From contig NZ_CP073748.1 in NCBI RefSeq assembly GCF_024398035.1, positions 1,463,520 through 1,527,519 on the forward strand: DNA of 64,000 nucleotides. The letters are read 5' to 3'. This DNA is from Kordiimonas sp. SCSIO 12603 (GTDB lineage: Bacteria > Pseudomonadota > Alphaproteobacteria > Sphingomonadales > Kordiimonadaceae). Positions 8,315 to 15,942 of this stretch are shown here, piece after piece. Made by a program: the position numbers and the translations under genes. Within the stretch, counting starts at the first letter, position 1. Each line of letters begins with the position of its first letter. The notes under the pieces are model-generated. The model did no database searches and was not told the origin of the DNA. It saw only the letters and a program-made list of their open reading frames with translations.

Positions 8315-9883
8315 ATGCTGCAGGCAATAGCGTCTGTTGGCCCGAAGGGCAAAAATGCAGTTAGAGATATTTTTGTACTTCAGCTTGCATTGAAGGTTAT
8401 GAAAAACAAACGGGGCAGACCATATTTCATAGGTCCGATTAATGGGCGGATGTCTCGGAAATTAAGCTTTGCTATTGAGGCTTACTATGACGAAAATAAT
8501 ATTTCATCCATGTCACTGGCGCAGTCGGGGTATGTTACAGCGCATAGTATTAATCAACTTGTTAAGAAGCTGCCCGCAAAGTTTCAGAAAACTGAGTTTT
8601 TGTTTGATGCCGATCATCTAAGGAATAAAAAACTATGGGTAATAAATGCCCGCAATGTCAGAAATTTTAAGGCGGCACGCAATAAGTTTCCTCTGCCAAA
8701 ACGGCTTGAAAACCAGCTGGAAATCATCATTCAAAGCGCTGTACGTTTTGATAACCTGACAGTAGAAGTTGTTGATATCGATATTACCAGTGACGGTCGC
8801 TTTGTGGCGGAATTAGCTGTTTTGAAAGGTGAGTGCCTTGATCTTGAGAAGGCTGAGTTTTGCAAGGTTACCAACAAGCAGGAACTGAGGGCGTTTTTGC
8901 AGCAACGCATTTTGGCCCGGTCTCATGTTTTATGGAAAATTCAGTCAGGTAATGGCAGTAATTTGTTTCTGCAGTCTCGGGTTTTCCCGGAAATGGTTTT
9001 ATCAACCGCAGATCAGCATGAAATCCTTGAAGCTTTGGGCGGTATGCCAGCTTTTCACTTTAAATCAATAACCAAGTGCCTGCTGGCTTATGAAAATAAA
9101 CGCAGACATAAGAAGCTTTCTGGCAGAGAGACGGTGCGGTTTCAAGAATGTTTTGGCTCTGCCAGAAAGCAAATTCTGGACGCCCAAGTTACACGAAAAT
9201 TAAGATGCAAGGCTTTCCTGAAAAAACTGGATAAAGAGGTAGAGAAACTAGCAAGCTTGCTTAAACAGGCAGCGATGGCTCATACGGAAATAACACATGC
9301 TTTAGAGCGTTATGTGACCCTGCTGGATGAAGAATTTCAGAAGAAATTAATCGCTGTGATAGTGACGTTTGTGGAAATTGGCGCTTCTATTTTCGGATTA
9401 GGTGCTGCTGTTCGTGGCTCCTCGCGATTAGCCAGGAAGGCTGAAGATGTTGAAGTAGCAGCTTTTGCGGCAGGTTCCACCTATTCTGCCAGTCTGGCTG
9501 AGCCTCAAGATACGGACCTTTTGCTAACAGCTTTGGGTGGCGCAGCTATGATTGCCGCCGCTATAGCTTCGGGCCCGGCACTAATATTAGCGGTTCTGGT
9601 TGGTGTTGCAGTTTCCATTGCAAGTTTGGTTAGAACACTGACTGGTATTGATGATGAAATAGACATTGCACATAGAGTTTATCAGGACGCTAAATTCCGT
9701 CTTTATGAGCTTGAGCAGCAGATCCCGAAAACCATCAATTCCATATCTGTCTTGATTGATGCTATGGCAGCAGGTAGCTGCTTGGTTTCCCTTGCAGATT
9801 TTGATCTGAATCCCGAAGAAGATTACAGCGCAGGTATGCGTGCATTGCTCACGCGGGTTAACGCCTCAAAATCATTTGAATGA
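8315..9883 (+). CDS. large protein with peptidoglycan-binding-like N-terminus and membrane-active C-terminus
   Basis: This 522-residue protein closes the element. Residues 8-90 (KNAVRDIFVLQLALKVM, GPINGRMSRKLSFAIEAYY, SGYVTAHSINQLV) follow the plan of a peptidoglycan-binding domain: Asn-Asp-VQ helix, then G-xx-T/S-AI helix, then a closing helix. Residues 95-250 are mixed and unrecognised. From 283 to 342 it is helical and coiled-coil-like. Hydrophobic glycine- and alanine-rich segments lie at 345-366 and 401-440, and another long helix at 447-480. Coiled coil plus hydrophobic hairpin resembles alpha pore-forming toxins or lysis effectors. It has an AAGGGG ribosome site and no signal peptide. 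The function is inferred; a moron gene is an alternative. Confidence 0.6.
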   Translation: MLQAIASVGPKGKNAVRDIFVLQLALKVMKNKRGRPYFIGPINGRMSRKLSFAIEAYYDENNISSMSLAQSGYVTAHSINQLVKKLPAKFQKTEFLFDADHLRNKKLWVINARNVRNFKAARNKFPLPKRLENQLEIIIQSAVRFDNLTVEVVDIDITSDGRFVAELAVLKGECLDLEKAEFCKVTNKQELRAFLQQRILARSHVLWKIQSGNGSNLFLQSRVFPEMVLSTADQHEILEALGGMPAFHFKSITKCLLAYENKRRHKKLSGRETVRFQECFGSARKQILDAQVTRKLRCKAFLKKLDKEVEKLASLLKQAAMAHTEITHALERYVTLLDEEFQKKLIAVIVTFVEIGASIFGLGAAVRGSSRLARKAEDVEVAAFAAGSTYSASLAEPQDTDLLLTALGGAAMIAAAIASGPALILAVLVGVAVSIASLVRTLTGIDDEIDIAHRVYQDAKFRLYELEQQIPKTINSISVLIDAMAAGSCLVSLADFDLNPEEDYSAGMRALLTRVNASKSFE

Positions 9884-10060
9884 TATATCGCCCCAGCGGG
9901 GGTGGCCTTTGGGCCGGAGACGCCAATCACCCAGCTTAAGTTAAACCCCGCCAGCGCGACCAATCGAGCACGCTTTGCAGCAAAACAACTATAGCGGAAA
10001 AATATAAACAAATGGTAATCAATTTTCAGGATATAGCTGTAAAATTCATATTTAGCTGTA

Positions 10061-10888
10061 TCAGATTGCCATTTTCATCATGGCTAGTTTTTTCCTGAGA
10101 ACAGGTTGCACGCGCTCAAAAGACATATGCAGTTCTTTGAAAAACTGCCCTGCGTGAGTGAGATCATTTTCTTTGCCTAGAATCTCCAGCTGCGCCGCTA
10201 AGTTTGAAACATCATCGGCGCCGAAAATAATACTGGTGGATTTCAACTTGTGGGCCAGATATTCCACCTTTTCCGCGTTGCCGTCGATCACTGCTTCCCC
10301 AATTTCCCCTAAATGATCCGGTGATACAGTTAGATAATCATGCATCAGGCGCTTATATTCGCCTTTCAACATAATGCTGTATTCTTTAAGCGTATCCCAG
10401 TTCAGGAGCTCCATTTCATCACGGTCGAGGATGGCATAAATCTCATCATCTTCCTGTGGTTTGCGAGTAGCTGCAGAAAGACAAACGCCAAGATTTTTGT
10501 GAAGTTCTTTCCAGAGATTCAGTTCATTTACAGGTTTCGCTAATGTGCCGTTAGCTCCCGCCGCTAGATACCGTTTGATATCTTCTTTGCTGAGTTTCGC
10601 AGAAACCGCGATAATGGGAATCTGGTTATAATGATCAGATAGAGCGCGAATATGTTTAATCGCGTCAACACCTTGCGCCTTGCCCATTCCTGCTTCAATC
10701 AGCGCCATATCATACTGTTTGGTTTTACAGAATTCTACGCCTTCTGGTCCGGTTACTGCGACAGCGTAACCCAATCCCGCCTTCTCAATGATTTTCCCTA
10801 AAATACGCCCCATCACATGATTGCTGTCTACGATCAGCACTTGTTTCTTTTGTTTGGCTTTTTGAGCGTTTGCCGGATGGTGTGTCAC
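10061..10888 (-). CDS. REC-HPt two-domain protein with non-canonical receiver
   Basis: This 275-residue protein has a receiver-like domain (residues 16-130) and an HPt domain (about 165-265). The HPt motif AHKLKSTSIIFGA carries the phosphorylatable His213. In the receiver, the usual phosphoacceptor Asp is Glu65 (YDMALIEAGMG), and the second residue of the acidic pair is Ser22 (VDSN), while Ser96 and Lys118 are retained. Family knowledge says that an Asp-to-Glu change prevents normal phosphorylation and can mimic it. It probably works as a phosphorelay intermediate whose HPt is controlled by a pseudo-receiver. It is a single gene beyond the phage end, with no histidine kinase nearby. Confidence 0.8.
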   Translation of the reverse strand: MTHHPANAQKAKQKKQVLIVDSNHVMGRILGKIIEKAGLGYAVAVTGPEGVEFCKTKQYDMALIEAGMGKAQGVDAIKHIRALSDHYNQIPIIAVSAKLSKEDIKRYLAAGANGTLAKPVNELNLWKELHKNLGVCLSAATRKPQEDDEIYAILDRDEMELLNWDTLKEYSIMLKGEYKRLMHDYLTVSPDHLGEIGEAVIDGNAEKVEYLAHKLKSTSIIFGADDVSNLAAQLEILGKENDLTHAGQFFKELHMSFERVQPVLRKKLAMMKMAI

Positions 10889-11080
10889 GTAATCTGTCCT
10901 GAGGCTTTTATTTTTCCCTGTTTATCCCGTGAACATATTAACAAGGAGTTAAGTATTTGTGAGCTTTTTTCATGTTTTTGTGAAGCATAGGTCGCTTTGG
11001 GCGAGAAAAGCTTGAAAAAGGCAGCTTTTCTCTTCTGCCATACATGTTGTGTATAGAAAAAATATAAAAAGGTCAGTCTG

Positions 11081-11788
11081 TTAGCTTGTTGCCTCAGCTT
11101 GCTGCCATTCTTTTGCAAATTGCCATAATTTCTGCCGGATAGCAGGTGTGTGCCATGCGAGTTCTCTATTGTAGTGTGCTCGTATTAGCATACCATCAAT
11201 CACAAAATGAGTGCTGCAGCGCCCTGCAGGGCCATCAAGGCTCACAGTTCTAAAATCTATACAGTGTGCGAATGCTGGGTCTGTAGAGAATGTTGTTGAA
11301 GGACGAAGGCGGCTTGTGCTGTAGCTGCGTTTATCATCTGCATTCGCGTTATATATAAATAAGCCGGATTGAGGTTCGGCACTTGCGGAGCGCTCTTTGT
11401 GTTGGCCTGAACCTGTGAAAAGCATGATATCGCTGTTTAAAACACTATCTGTGTGAGCGGTGCCACCAACAGGTTCAATAGTCCAGATAATTTCTGACGC
11501 GCTGTTTTTTCTGTCCAGTGGAGTGCCGCTCAGAATTTCATCGGCATAACCGGAAAGTTGAATGCGGCCGGCGGTGGAAACCAGGTATTCTTTCACCATT
11601 TCATTCAGGTCTTGCTGTCCGTCAGGTAAATAAATGCGGGGCACACTCAGCCGGATATCACCTATTTCCTTGGTTTGATAAGGTTTACCTGCCTCTGTAC
11701 TTATCCATAAATACAGTGCCCCCATACCAATACCTAAAATACAAAAGCCAATAAACAGTCTGCGCAGCTTTTCTGCCCGTGACATCAT
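11081..11788 (-). CDS. membrane-anchored hypothetical protein
   Basis: This 235-residue protein has a short basic N-terminus, one membrane segment (about residues 11-30, LFIGFCILGIGMGALYLW) and a mostly polar remainder presumed periplasmic. It contains two cysteines in CIDFRTVSLDGPAGRC that could form a disulfide. No family was recognised. The start at 11788 is supported by GAGGAAAAA just upstream on the minus strand; an in-frame ATG at 11851 is less likely. It reads in the same direction as the REC-HPt gene but is separated from it by about 190 bases that hold an imperfect hairpin (11003-11032). Confidence 0.6.
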   Translation of the reverse strand: MMSRAEKLRRLFIGFCILGIGMGALYLWISTEAGKPYQTKEIGDIRLSVPRIYLPDGQQDLNEMVKEYLVSTAGRIQLSGYADEILSGTPLDRKNSASEIIWTIEPVGGTAHTDSVLNSDIMLFTGSGQHKERSASAEPQSGLFIYNANADDKRSYSTSRLRPSTTFSTDPAFAHCIDFRTVSLDGPAGRCSTHFVIDGMLIRAHYNRELAWHTPAIRQKLWQFAKEWQQAEATS

Positions 11789-11938
11789 TTTTTCCTCGCA
11801 AGATTTTTTATTATTTCCTTCTATATAAGAATAAATATCCCGAATTTCCATATCTTACAAAGCCGTTCATTTTCCGTTCAGCGCGCTTACTCATACTTGG
11901 CTTCAAGAACAGAAACATAATGAAAGAAAGACAGCGCG

Positions 11939-13039
11939 ATGGGTGAGTATGTAAGAACAATTTTCGGCGAGATACTCTTTGATGGTTCTGGCGAAAACAG
12001 CTTTTTCCGCAGCGAAGGTGGGGATGATATCCTCGTTGGTGGCAGTGGTAACGATTATATCCACGGCGGAGGGGGTGATGACATTATTGTCGGAGGCGGC
12101 TTTGATGACGGTAATATTGTACATCACCCCTGGTTCGATGATCCTCGCACAGATGGTCCTGATTGGGATGGTTCCGATACGCTGATTGGCGGCTCAGGTA
12201 ACGATACGATCATTGGCGCTGGTTGGCAGGATGGCGATGTGGCAGATAATGGTCTGTTTGATGTGGGCGAAGAAGTATCTGGTGAAGTGTTTGCAGGATT
12301 TGCCCCTGAAAATGTTATCTGGGCTGGAACAGGTGATGATCTAGCTGTTGGCGGTAACGCTAATGATATCATTGGCGGTGGTTCAGGTGATGATGATATC
12401 TACGGTCTTGGTGGTGATGATTTGATCTATGGCGGTTTAGGCGATGATAACATTTTCGGCGAAAACGGCTGGGATGATATCTGGGCAGGCCAGGGCGATG
12501 ATTTGGTTGAAGGTGGCGCCGGTGATGATTTAATTGGTGCCAGTAGCGGCGATGACACTGTCTTTGGTGACGCTGGCGATGATACGGTTTTCGGTGGCTC
12601 TGGTGATGATCTGCTGGTTGGCGGTTCAGGCGATGACGAGATTTGGGCCGGTTCAGGTGATGATGATCTGGAGGGCGGCACTGGCGACGATCAAATTGGT
12701 GGTGGCTCTGGTGATGATCTTATCTGGGGTGATGCCGGCGATGATGATCTCTTCGGAGGATTAGGAAATGACACTCTCCGAGGCGGTGAGGGCGAAGATT
12801 ATTTCTATTTCTCTGACGGTTCAGGGGATGATGATGTATCAGATTTTGAACTGGATGAAGACAGGCTTGTATTCACCAATGTAACCCGGATCGAAGATTT
12901 CGATGATGTGCTTTTCTATTCGGAAGACACTGAGTTTAACGGACAAACCGGTGTGTTGATTGAAACCAGCTCGGAAGACAGTGTTTTCCTTGTGGGTATT
13001 AGTAAATCGGATCTGATTGCAGATGATTTCATCTTCTAG
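11939..13039 (+). CDS. RTX (haemolysin-type calcium-binding repeat) protein
   Basis: This 366-residue, strongly acidic protein is made largely of glycine-aspartate nonapeptides of the GGxGxDxUx type from about residue 27 to 295, for example GGSGNDYIHGGGGDD. These form calcium-loaded beta-rolls. The C-terminal 70 residues (VSDFELDEDRLVFTN onwards, ending SDLIADDFIF) resemble the uncleaved secretion signal of type I substrates. There is no enzymatic domain and no N-terminal signal peptide. It is probably a secreted or surface-bound structural or adhesive protein. A type I ABC/HlyD pair lies at 59.0-62.3 kb in the same window and could export it, which is an inference. A structured terminator region follows. 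Confidence 0.85.
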   Translation: MGEYVRTIFGEILFDGSGENSFFRSEGGDDILVGGSGNDYIHGGGGDDIIVGGGFDDGNIVHHPWFDDPRTDGPDWDGSDTLIGGSGNDTIIGAGWQDGDVADNGLFDVGEEVSGEVFAGFAPENVIWAGTGDDLAVGGNANDIIGGGSGDDDIYGLGGDDLIYGGLGDDNIFGENGWDDIWAGQGDDLVEGGAGDDLIGASSGDDTVFGDAGDDTVFGGSGDDLLVGGSGDDEIWAGSGDDDLEGGTGDDQIGGGSGDDLIWGDAGDDDLFGGLGNDTLRGGEGEDYFYFSDGSGDDDVSDFELDEDRLVFTNVTRIEDFDDVLFYSEDTEFNGQTGVLIETSSEDSVFLVGISKSDLIADDFIF

Positions 13040-13068
13040 AGGATTTGGCCCGTATAAAGAACCCTTTG

Positions 13069-13134
13069 GTGGTTGTACTGTTCCTCGCTCTTAGGTACAG
13101 CCACATTCCTTCACATTATGCGATCAAGTGAAGG
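13069..13134 (+). other. two tandem RNA hairpins downstream of the RTX gene
   Basis: Two stem-loops precede the terminator. The first pairs GTGGTTGTAC (13069-13078) with GTACAGCCAC (13095-13104), ten pairs with one G-U. The second pairs CCTTCAC (13108-13114) with GTGAAGG (13128-13134). With the terminator stem at 13138-13164 this makes three consecutive hairpins within 100 bases. They could be 3' UTR stabilisers or a small RNA. Confidence 0.45.
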
Positions 13135-13137
13135 ATA

Positions 13138-13176
13138 GCCCCTTGTGCCCCCTGCACAAGGGGCCCTCTCTTTTTT
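13138..13176 (+). terminator. strong intrinsic terminator after the RTX gene
   Basis: A perfect ten-base-pair stem, GCCCCTTGTG (13138-13147) and CACAAGGGGC (13155-13164), with a seven-base loop, is followed by a T-run at 13171-13176. It would end transcription of the RTX gene about 100 bases past its stop and insulate the following phosphopantetheinyl transferase gene. Confidence 0.85.
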
Positions 13177-13312
13177 ACCTTACGGAATCTATAGCGTTGA
13201 GTGTTTTCGTTTCGCTCCCGTTCTTTTTATATAAAAGCTGTTTGCATCTTCTCTCGTGATGCCATAAGCCTGTTGTGTGGGGGCGAGCCAAACTTTGTTG
13301 GCAGTTGGATGT

Positions 13313-14065
13313 ATGATGGTTGATAAAGCGCTGGAAATCGAGAAGGTAACGCTGAAAATTCGTGCAGCGGATGCAGCGCTTGGCGCGCAGAATATGCTTT
13401 CGAAAGCTGAACATGAACGCCTGGCAGGCATGCATGAAGGTGCGAGACCAGCGTTTGTAACAGCCCGGGGTATGCTCCGGCAGGCGCTCGGAGACAATAT
13501 GGGGCTACTTGCTTCTTCTGTGCCGCTTGTCCAGGAAGGCACTGGCCGTATCTTCCTTGATGGCTTTGCTGATGATGAACCGCCTTTTTACAGTGTTTCA
13601 CACACAGGCGGTGCGGAAGATGGTATTGCAGCCGTTGCAGTTTCCGAAACCAGCCCGATAGGCATTGATATCCAGCAACTTGATCCGGTAGCCGACTGGA
13701 TGCGCATTGCGGAGCGCCGTTTTCCTGAAGAAGAATGGCTCCTTCTTGCTGCGATGCCTGAGGCTGAAGCTCGTATGCTGTTTTTCACTCTTTGGGCTAT
13801 CAAAGAAAGTTTTGTGAAGATGGAAGACGGCAAGCTAATGCCTTACTTGCGCGGCGTGGAGCTTGATCTTTCCTCTGGAAAACCAGTGCTGAAAGCCCCA
13901 ACACCGGGCGGCACGAAAGATGCCACTATCTATTTCCACTTTATCCCGGAACACCAGCTTGTTGTGTCACTTGTTGCGGCCAAACCAGTGAAGGTGGTGC
14001 TGGACAGTGATATCCGCCCACCAAGCCGCCGCGCTGACCCACTTAATAACCGTGGTGAAGTATAG
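13313..14065 (+). CDS. 4'-phosphopantetheinyl transferase, Sfp/HetI type
   Basis: This protein of about 250 residues transfers phosphopantetheine from CoA to a serine of acyl- or peptidyl-carrier proteins. Signature blocks are PPFYSVSHTGG, SPIGIDIQQLD (magnesium-binding Asp) and FFTLWAIKESFVKMEDG, in the order and spacing of Sfp-type enzymes. ATG codons at 13313 and 13316 are the likely starts; a GTG at 13277 would add twelve residues. No polyketide or peptide synthase lies nearby, so it may serve a distant pathway. It ends 30 bases from a convergent pentapeptide-repeat gene. Confidence 0.88.
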   Translation: MMVDKALEIEKVTLKIRAADAALGAQNMLSKAEHERLAGMHEGARPAFVTARGMLRQALGDNMGLLASSVPLVQEGTGRIFLDGFADDEPPFYSVSHTGGAEDGIAAVAVSETSPIGIDIQQLDPVADWMRIAERRFPEEEWLLLAAMPEAEARMLFFTLWAIKESFVKMEDGKLMPYLRGVELDLSSGKPVLKAPTPGGTKDATIYFHFIPEHQLVVSLVAAKPVKVVLDSDIRPPSRRADPLNNRGEV

Positions 14066-14095
14066 CGTGGTTTTCCGTATTCTCTGGAATTTCCA

Positions 14096-15841
14096 TTACC
14101 CCAGCTTGAAATAATTCCGTACCGCAAGAAACGCGAAGAATATATGCAAGGTGGCAATGCTGTTATGCAGCAGTTTCCACCAGTGGGGAATGTTTGCCTT
14201 TATGGGGAACAAATATTGCACCATGCTTGCTTGTTCGCTCAAAAGCCCGCCAAGGAAAGAAAGCGAATTGGCAAAGCTATATTGCGCCACATTCCATATT
14301 TCTTCCTCGTTCAGGTCCAAAATGCTGATATCCGCGGCGTTCGCATAGATAAACATAAAGGCCGGTAGCCAGAAGAAAAACAACCACATCAATGGCCGTG
14401 CGAAACTAAGTCCGCATTTGCTGATAATATCAAACGAACGGATCATGGCCCGTTCCCAAAAGCCTTTGGCCTCATTCCCTCGCCGTGCCAGCAGTTCCAC
14501 CCTGAAAAACTTTTTCTCTGCCAAGTGGTGGTGCCCTTGGTTGGCCAGTTCCTGAATGCGCCGTAATTTTGCCGCTGCTTGGCTATCATAGGTTCTGCTG
14601 GTTAGTAGATATTCACCTTTTGTGCGCAGGCGCTGCCAGAGGTTGAGCTGGTTTTCTTCTTTGTTTTTATAAATGGGTATATCGGCAATTTCTGTATAAC
14701 CAAGGTTGGGGGCCTGTTCAAACACTGCCCCGCGAAAATTAGGCACAGTTTCGCTTTTACTGGTAACATGCAGTTTATCATATTTATCTTGCAGGGTTTT
14801 ATCCCATTTTTCATACCGCTCAGGCGGTTTAGCGGTTTTTGGTTTGCCAAAGCAAACATAATCAAAATTGGCAAAAGCTTTGAACTTGGCATTTTCAAAA
14901 TCACAGCCTGCCAGAAACTGGCTTTCAGAAAAATTAACTGATGTGTAAAACACTGTATTATTCCAACGGGTTTTAGCCAAAAATATCACCCCTTGGGATG
15001 ATAATTTGTCATAAAACTCCGCCCTTTCGAAGTCTGCCCCGCAGGAGAATATCGCCCTTTCGAGGTAAGCCTCGCCGGAGAATGTCGCTCTCTCGAAATA
15101 TACGTCGCCGGTGAATGTCGCCTTTATGAAGTCTACCTCGCCGGAGAAAGTTGCACTCTCGAAATCTACTGTGCTGGAGAAAGTTGCACTCTCGAAATCT
15201 ACTGTGCTGGAGAAAGTCGCCCCCGTAAAGTCTGCATTGTCGGAGAATGTTGCTCTCATGAAGTATGCCCCGACAGAGAATGTTGCCCTCTCGAAGTCTG
15301 CTCTGTCGGAGAATGTCGTCCCCCTGAAGTCTGCTCCGCCAGAGAATGTCGTCCATTCGAAGTCTGCCCTGTCGGAGAATGTCGCCCATTCGAAGGTTAC
15401 CCCGCCAGAGAATGTCGCTCCCGCGAATGTGGCTTGTGTGGGGAAATGGAAGTGTGTGAAATCAATAAAGGTTATTTTATATTTACCATTTTCATCTTTT
15501 TCTTGGCCATCTGAAAAATCGATGAAGTGTTCTTCATATGCTTCGTCATTAACGCTTTTCAGGCGCACATATGCATGGGTGCCTTTTTCTTCCCGCACGC
15601 ACCAACGGTCTGCATAGACTTGCACCCACATGTTCCATGCCGCTGCGCCGCATTTTGCGCGCTCAACAGGTGTGAGATTATCAGCCGCTTTAGCGCGGAT
15701 ACGTTCAGTGATCGTTAAAACGGTTTCGCCAGTGAATATATCCCTGAGCAGATCTGGTACACGGTCTTCGAAACGGATTTCTGTGCCATCTGGCGTGTAA
15801 TATTTTTCTTTTTCACCATTTTCTGGCTGGTCTTTCGGCAC
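14096..15841 (-). CDS. pentapeptide-repeat protein with C-terminal membrane segments
   Basis: In this 581-residue protein residues 1-135 are a soluble unrecognised N-terminus. Residues 140-275 carry about 13 decapeptide units of the type ATFSGGADFE (pairs of pentapeptides A[T]F[S]x xxDFE), expected to form a right-handed quadrilateral beta-helix. Weaker repeats continue to about 320. A charged helical linker follows, and the last 120 residues contain two or more membrane segments (ARPLMWLFFFWLPAFMFIYA, and HNSIATLHIFFAFLAV near the end). The helix is probably displayed on the cytoplasmic side of the inner membrane. The substrate or partner is unknown. The coding DNA is a 30-base minisatellite. 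Confidence 0.8.
   Translation of the reverse strand: MPKDQPENGEKEKYYTPDGTEIRFEDRVPDLLRDIFTGETVLTITERIRAKAADNLTPVERAKCGAAAWNMWVQVYADRWCVREEKGTHAYVRLKSVNDEAYEEHFIDFSDGQEKDENGKYKITFIDFTHFHFPTQATFAGATFSGGVTFEWATFSDRADFEWTTFSGGADFRGTTFSDRADFERATFSVGAYFMRATFSDNADFTGATFSSTVDFESATFSSTVDFESATFSGEVDFIKATFTGDVYFERATFSGEAYLERAIFSCGADFERAEFYDKLSSQGVIFLAKTRWNNTVFYTSVNFSESQFLAGCDFENAKFKAFANFDYVCFGKPKTAKPPERYEKWDKTLQDKYDKLHVTSKSETVPNFRGAVFEQAPNLGYTEIADIPIYKNKEENQLNLWQRLRTKGEYLLTSRTYDSQAAAKLRRIQELANQGHHHLAEKKFFRVELLARRGNEAKGFWERAMIRSFDIISKCGLSFARPLMWLFFFWLPAFMFIYANAADISILDLNEEEIWNVAQYSFANSLSFLGGLLSEQASMVQYLFPIKANIPHWWKLLHNSIATLHIFFAFLAVRNYFKLG
15021..15430 (-). repeat. 30-bp tandem minisatellite inside the pentapeptide-repeat gene
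   Basis: About 13 head-to-tail copies of a 30-base unit (on the plus strand, ...GAGAATGTCGCC... followed by ...TCGAAGTCTGCC...) encode the decapeptide repeats. Two neighbouring units around 15144-15205 are identical over 30 bases, which indicates a recent duplication. Confidence 0.85.
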
Positions 15842-15942
15842 CGCGTATCCCCCTTCGGTAGTGTGGTGGGCAGTATGGGAAAATGGCGGGTATTATACAA
15901 CCTGAAAAATAGAGTATGTTTTGCTAGACTAACCGCGAGCGG

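Noticed and set aside
9884-10060. Possible prophage right attachment site
   Set aside because: A GC-rich stretch lies after the last element gene, but no direct repeat, tRNA end or integrase is visible to support an att site.
10885-11118. A 77-codon minus-strand frame between the REC-HPt gene and the membrane protein gene
   Set aside because: It has unusual composition, no ribosome site, overlaps the ends of both neighbours and includes an imperfect hairpin (11003-11032), so it is more likely an intergenic region.
12427-12764. Overlapping frames on both strands within the RTX gene
   Set aside because: They arise from the repetitive GGTGATGAT-type coding sequence and give low-complexity Ser/Pro- or Met/Val-rich products.
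15021-15430. A CRISPR-like array of regular 30-base repeats
   Set aside because: There are no unique spacers. The period is an exact multiple of three and encodes the decapeptide repeats of the pentapeptide protein.
15111-15617. Long open frames opposite the pentapeptide-repeat gene
   Set aside because: Tandem 30-base repeats free of stops in several frames create such frames automatically. The products are low-complexity and have no start site.
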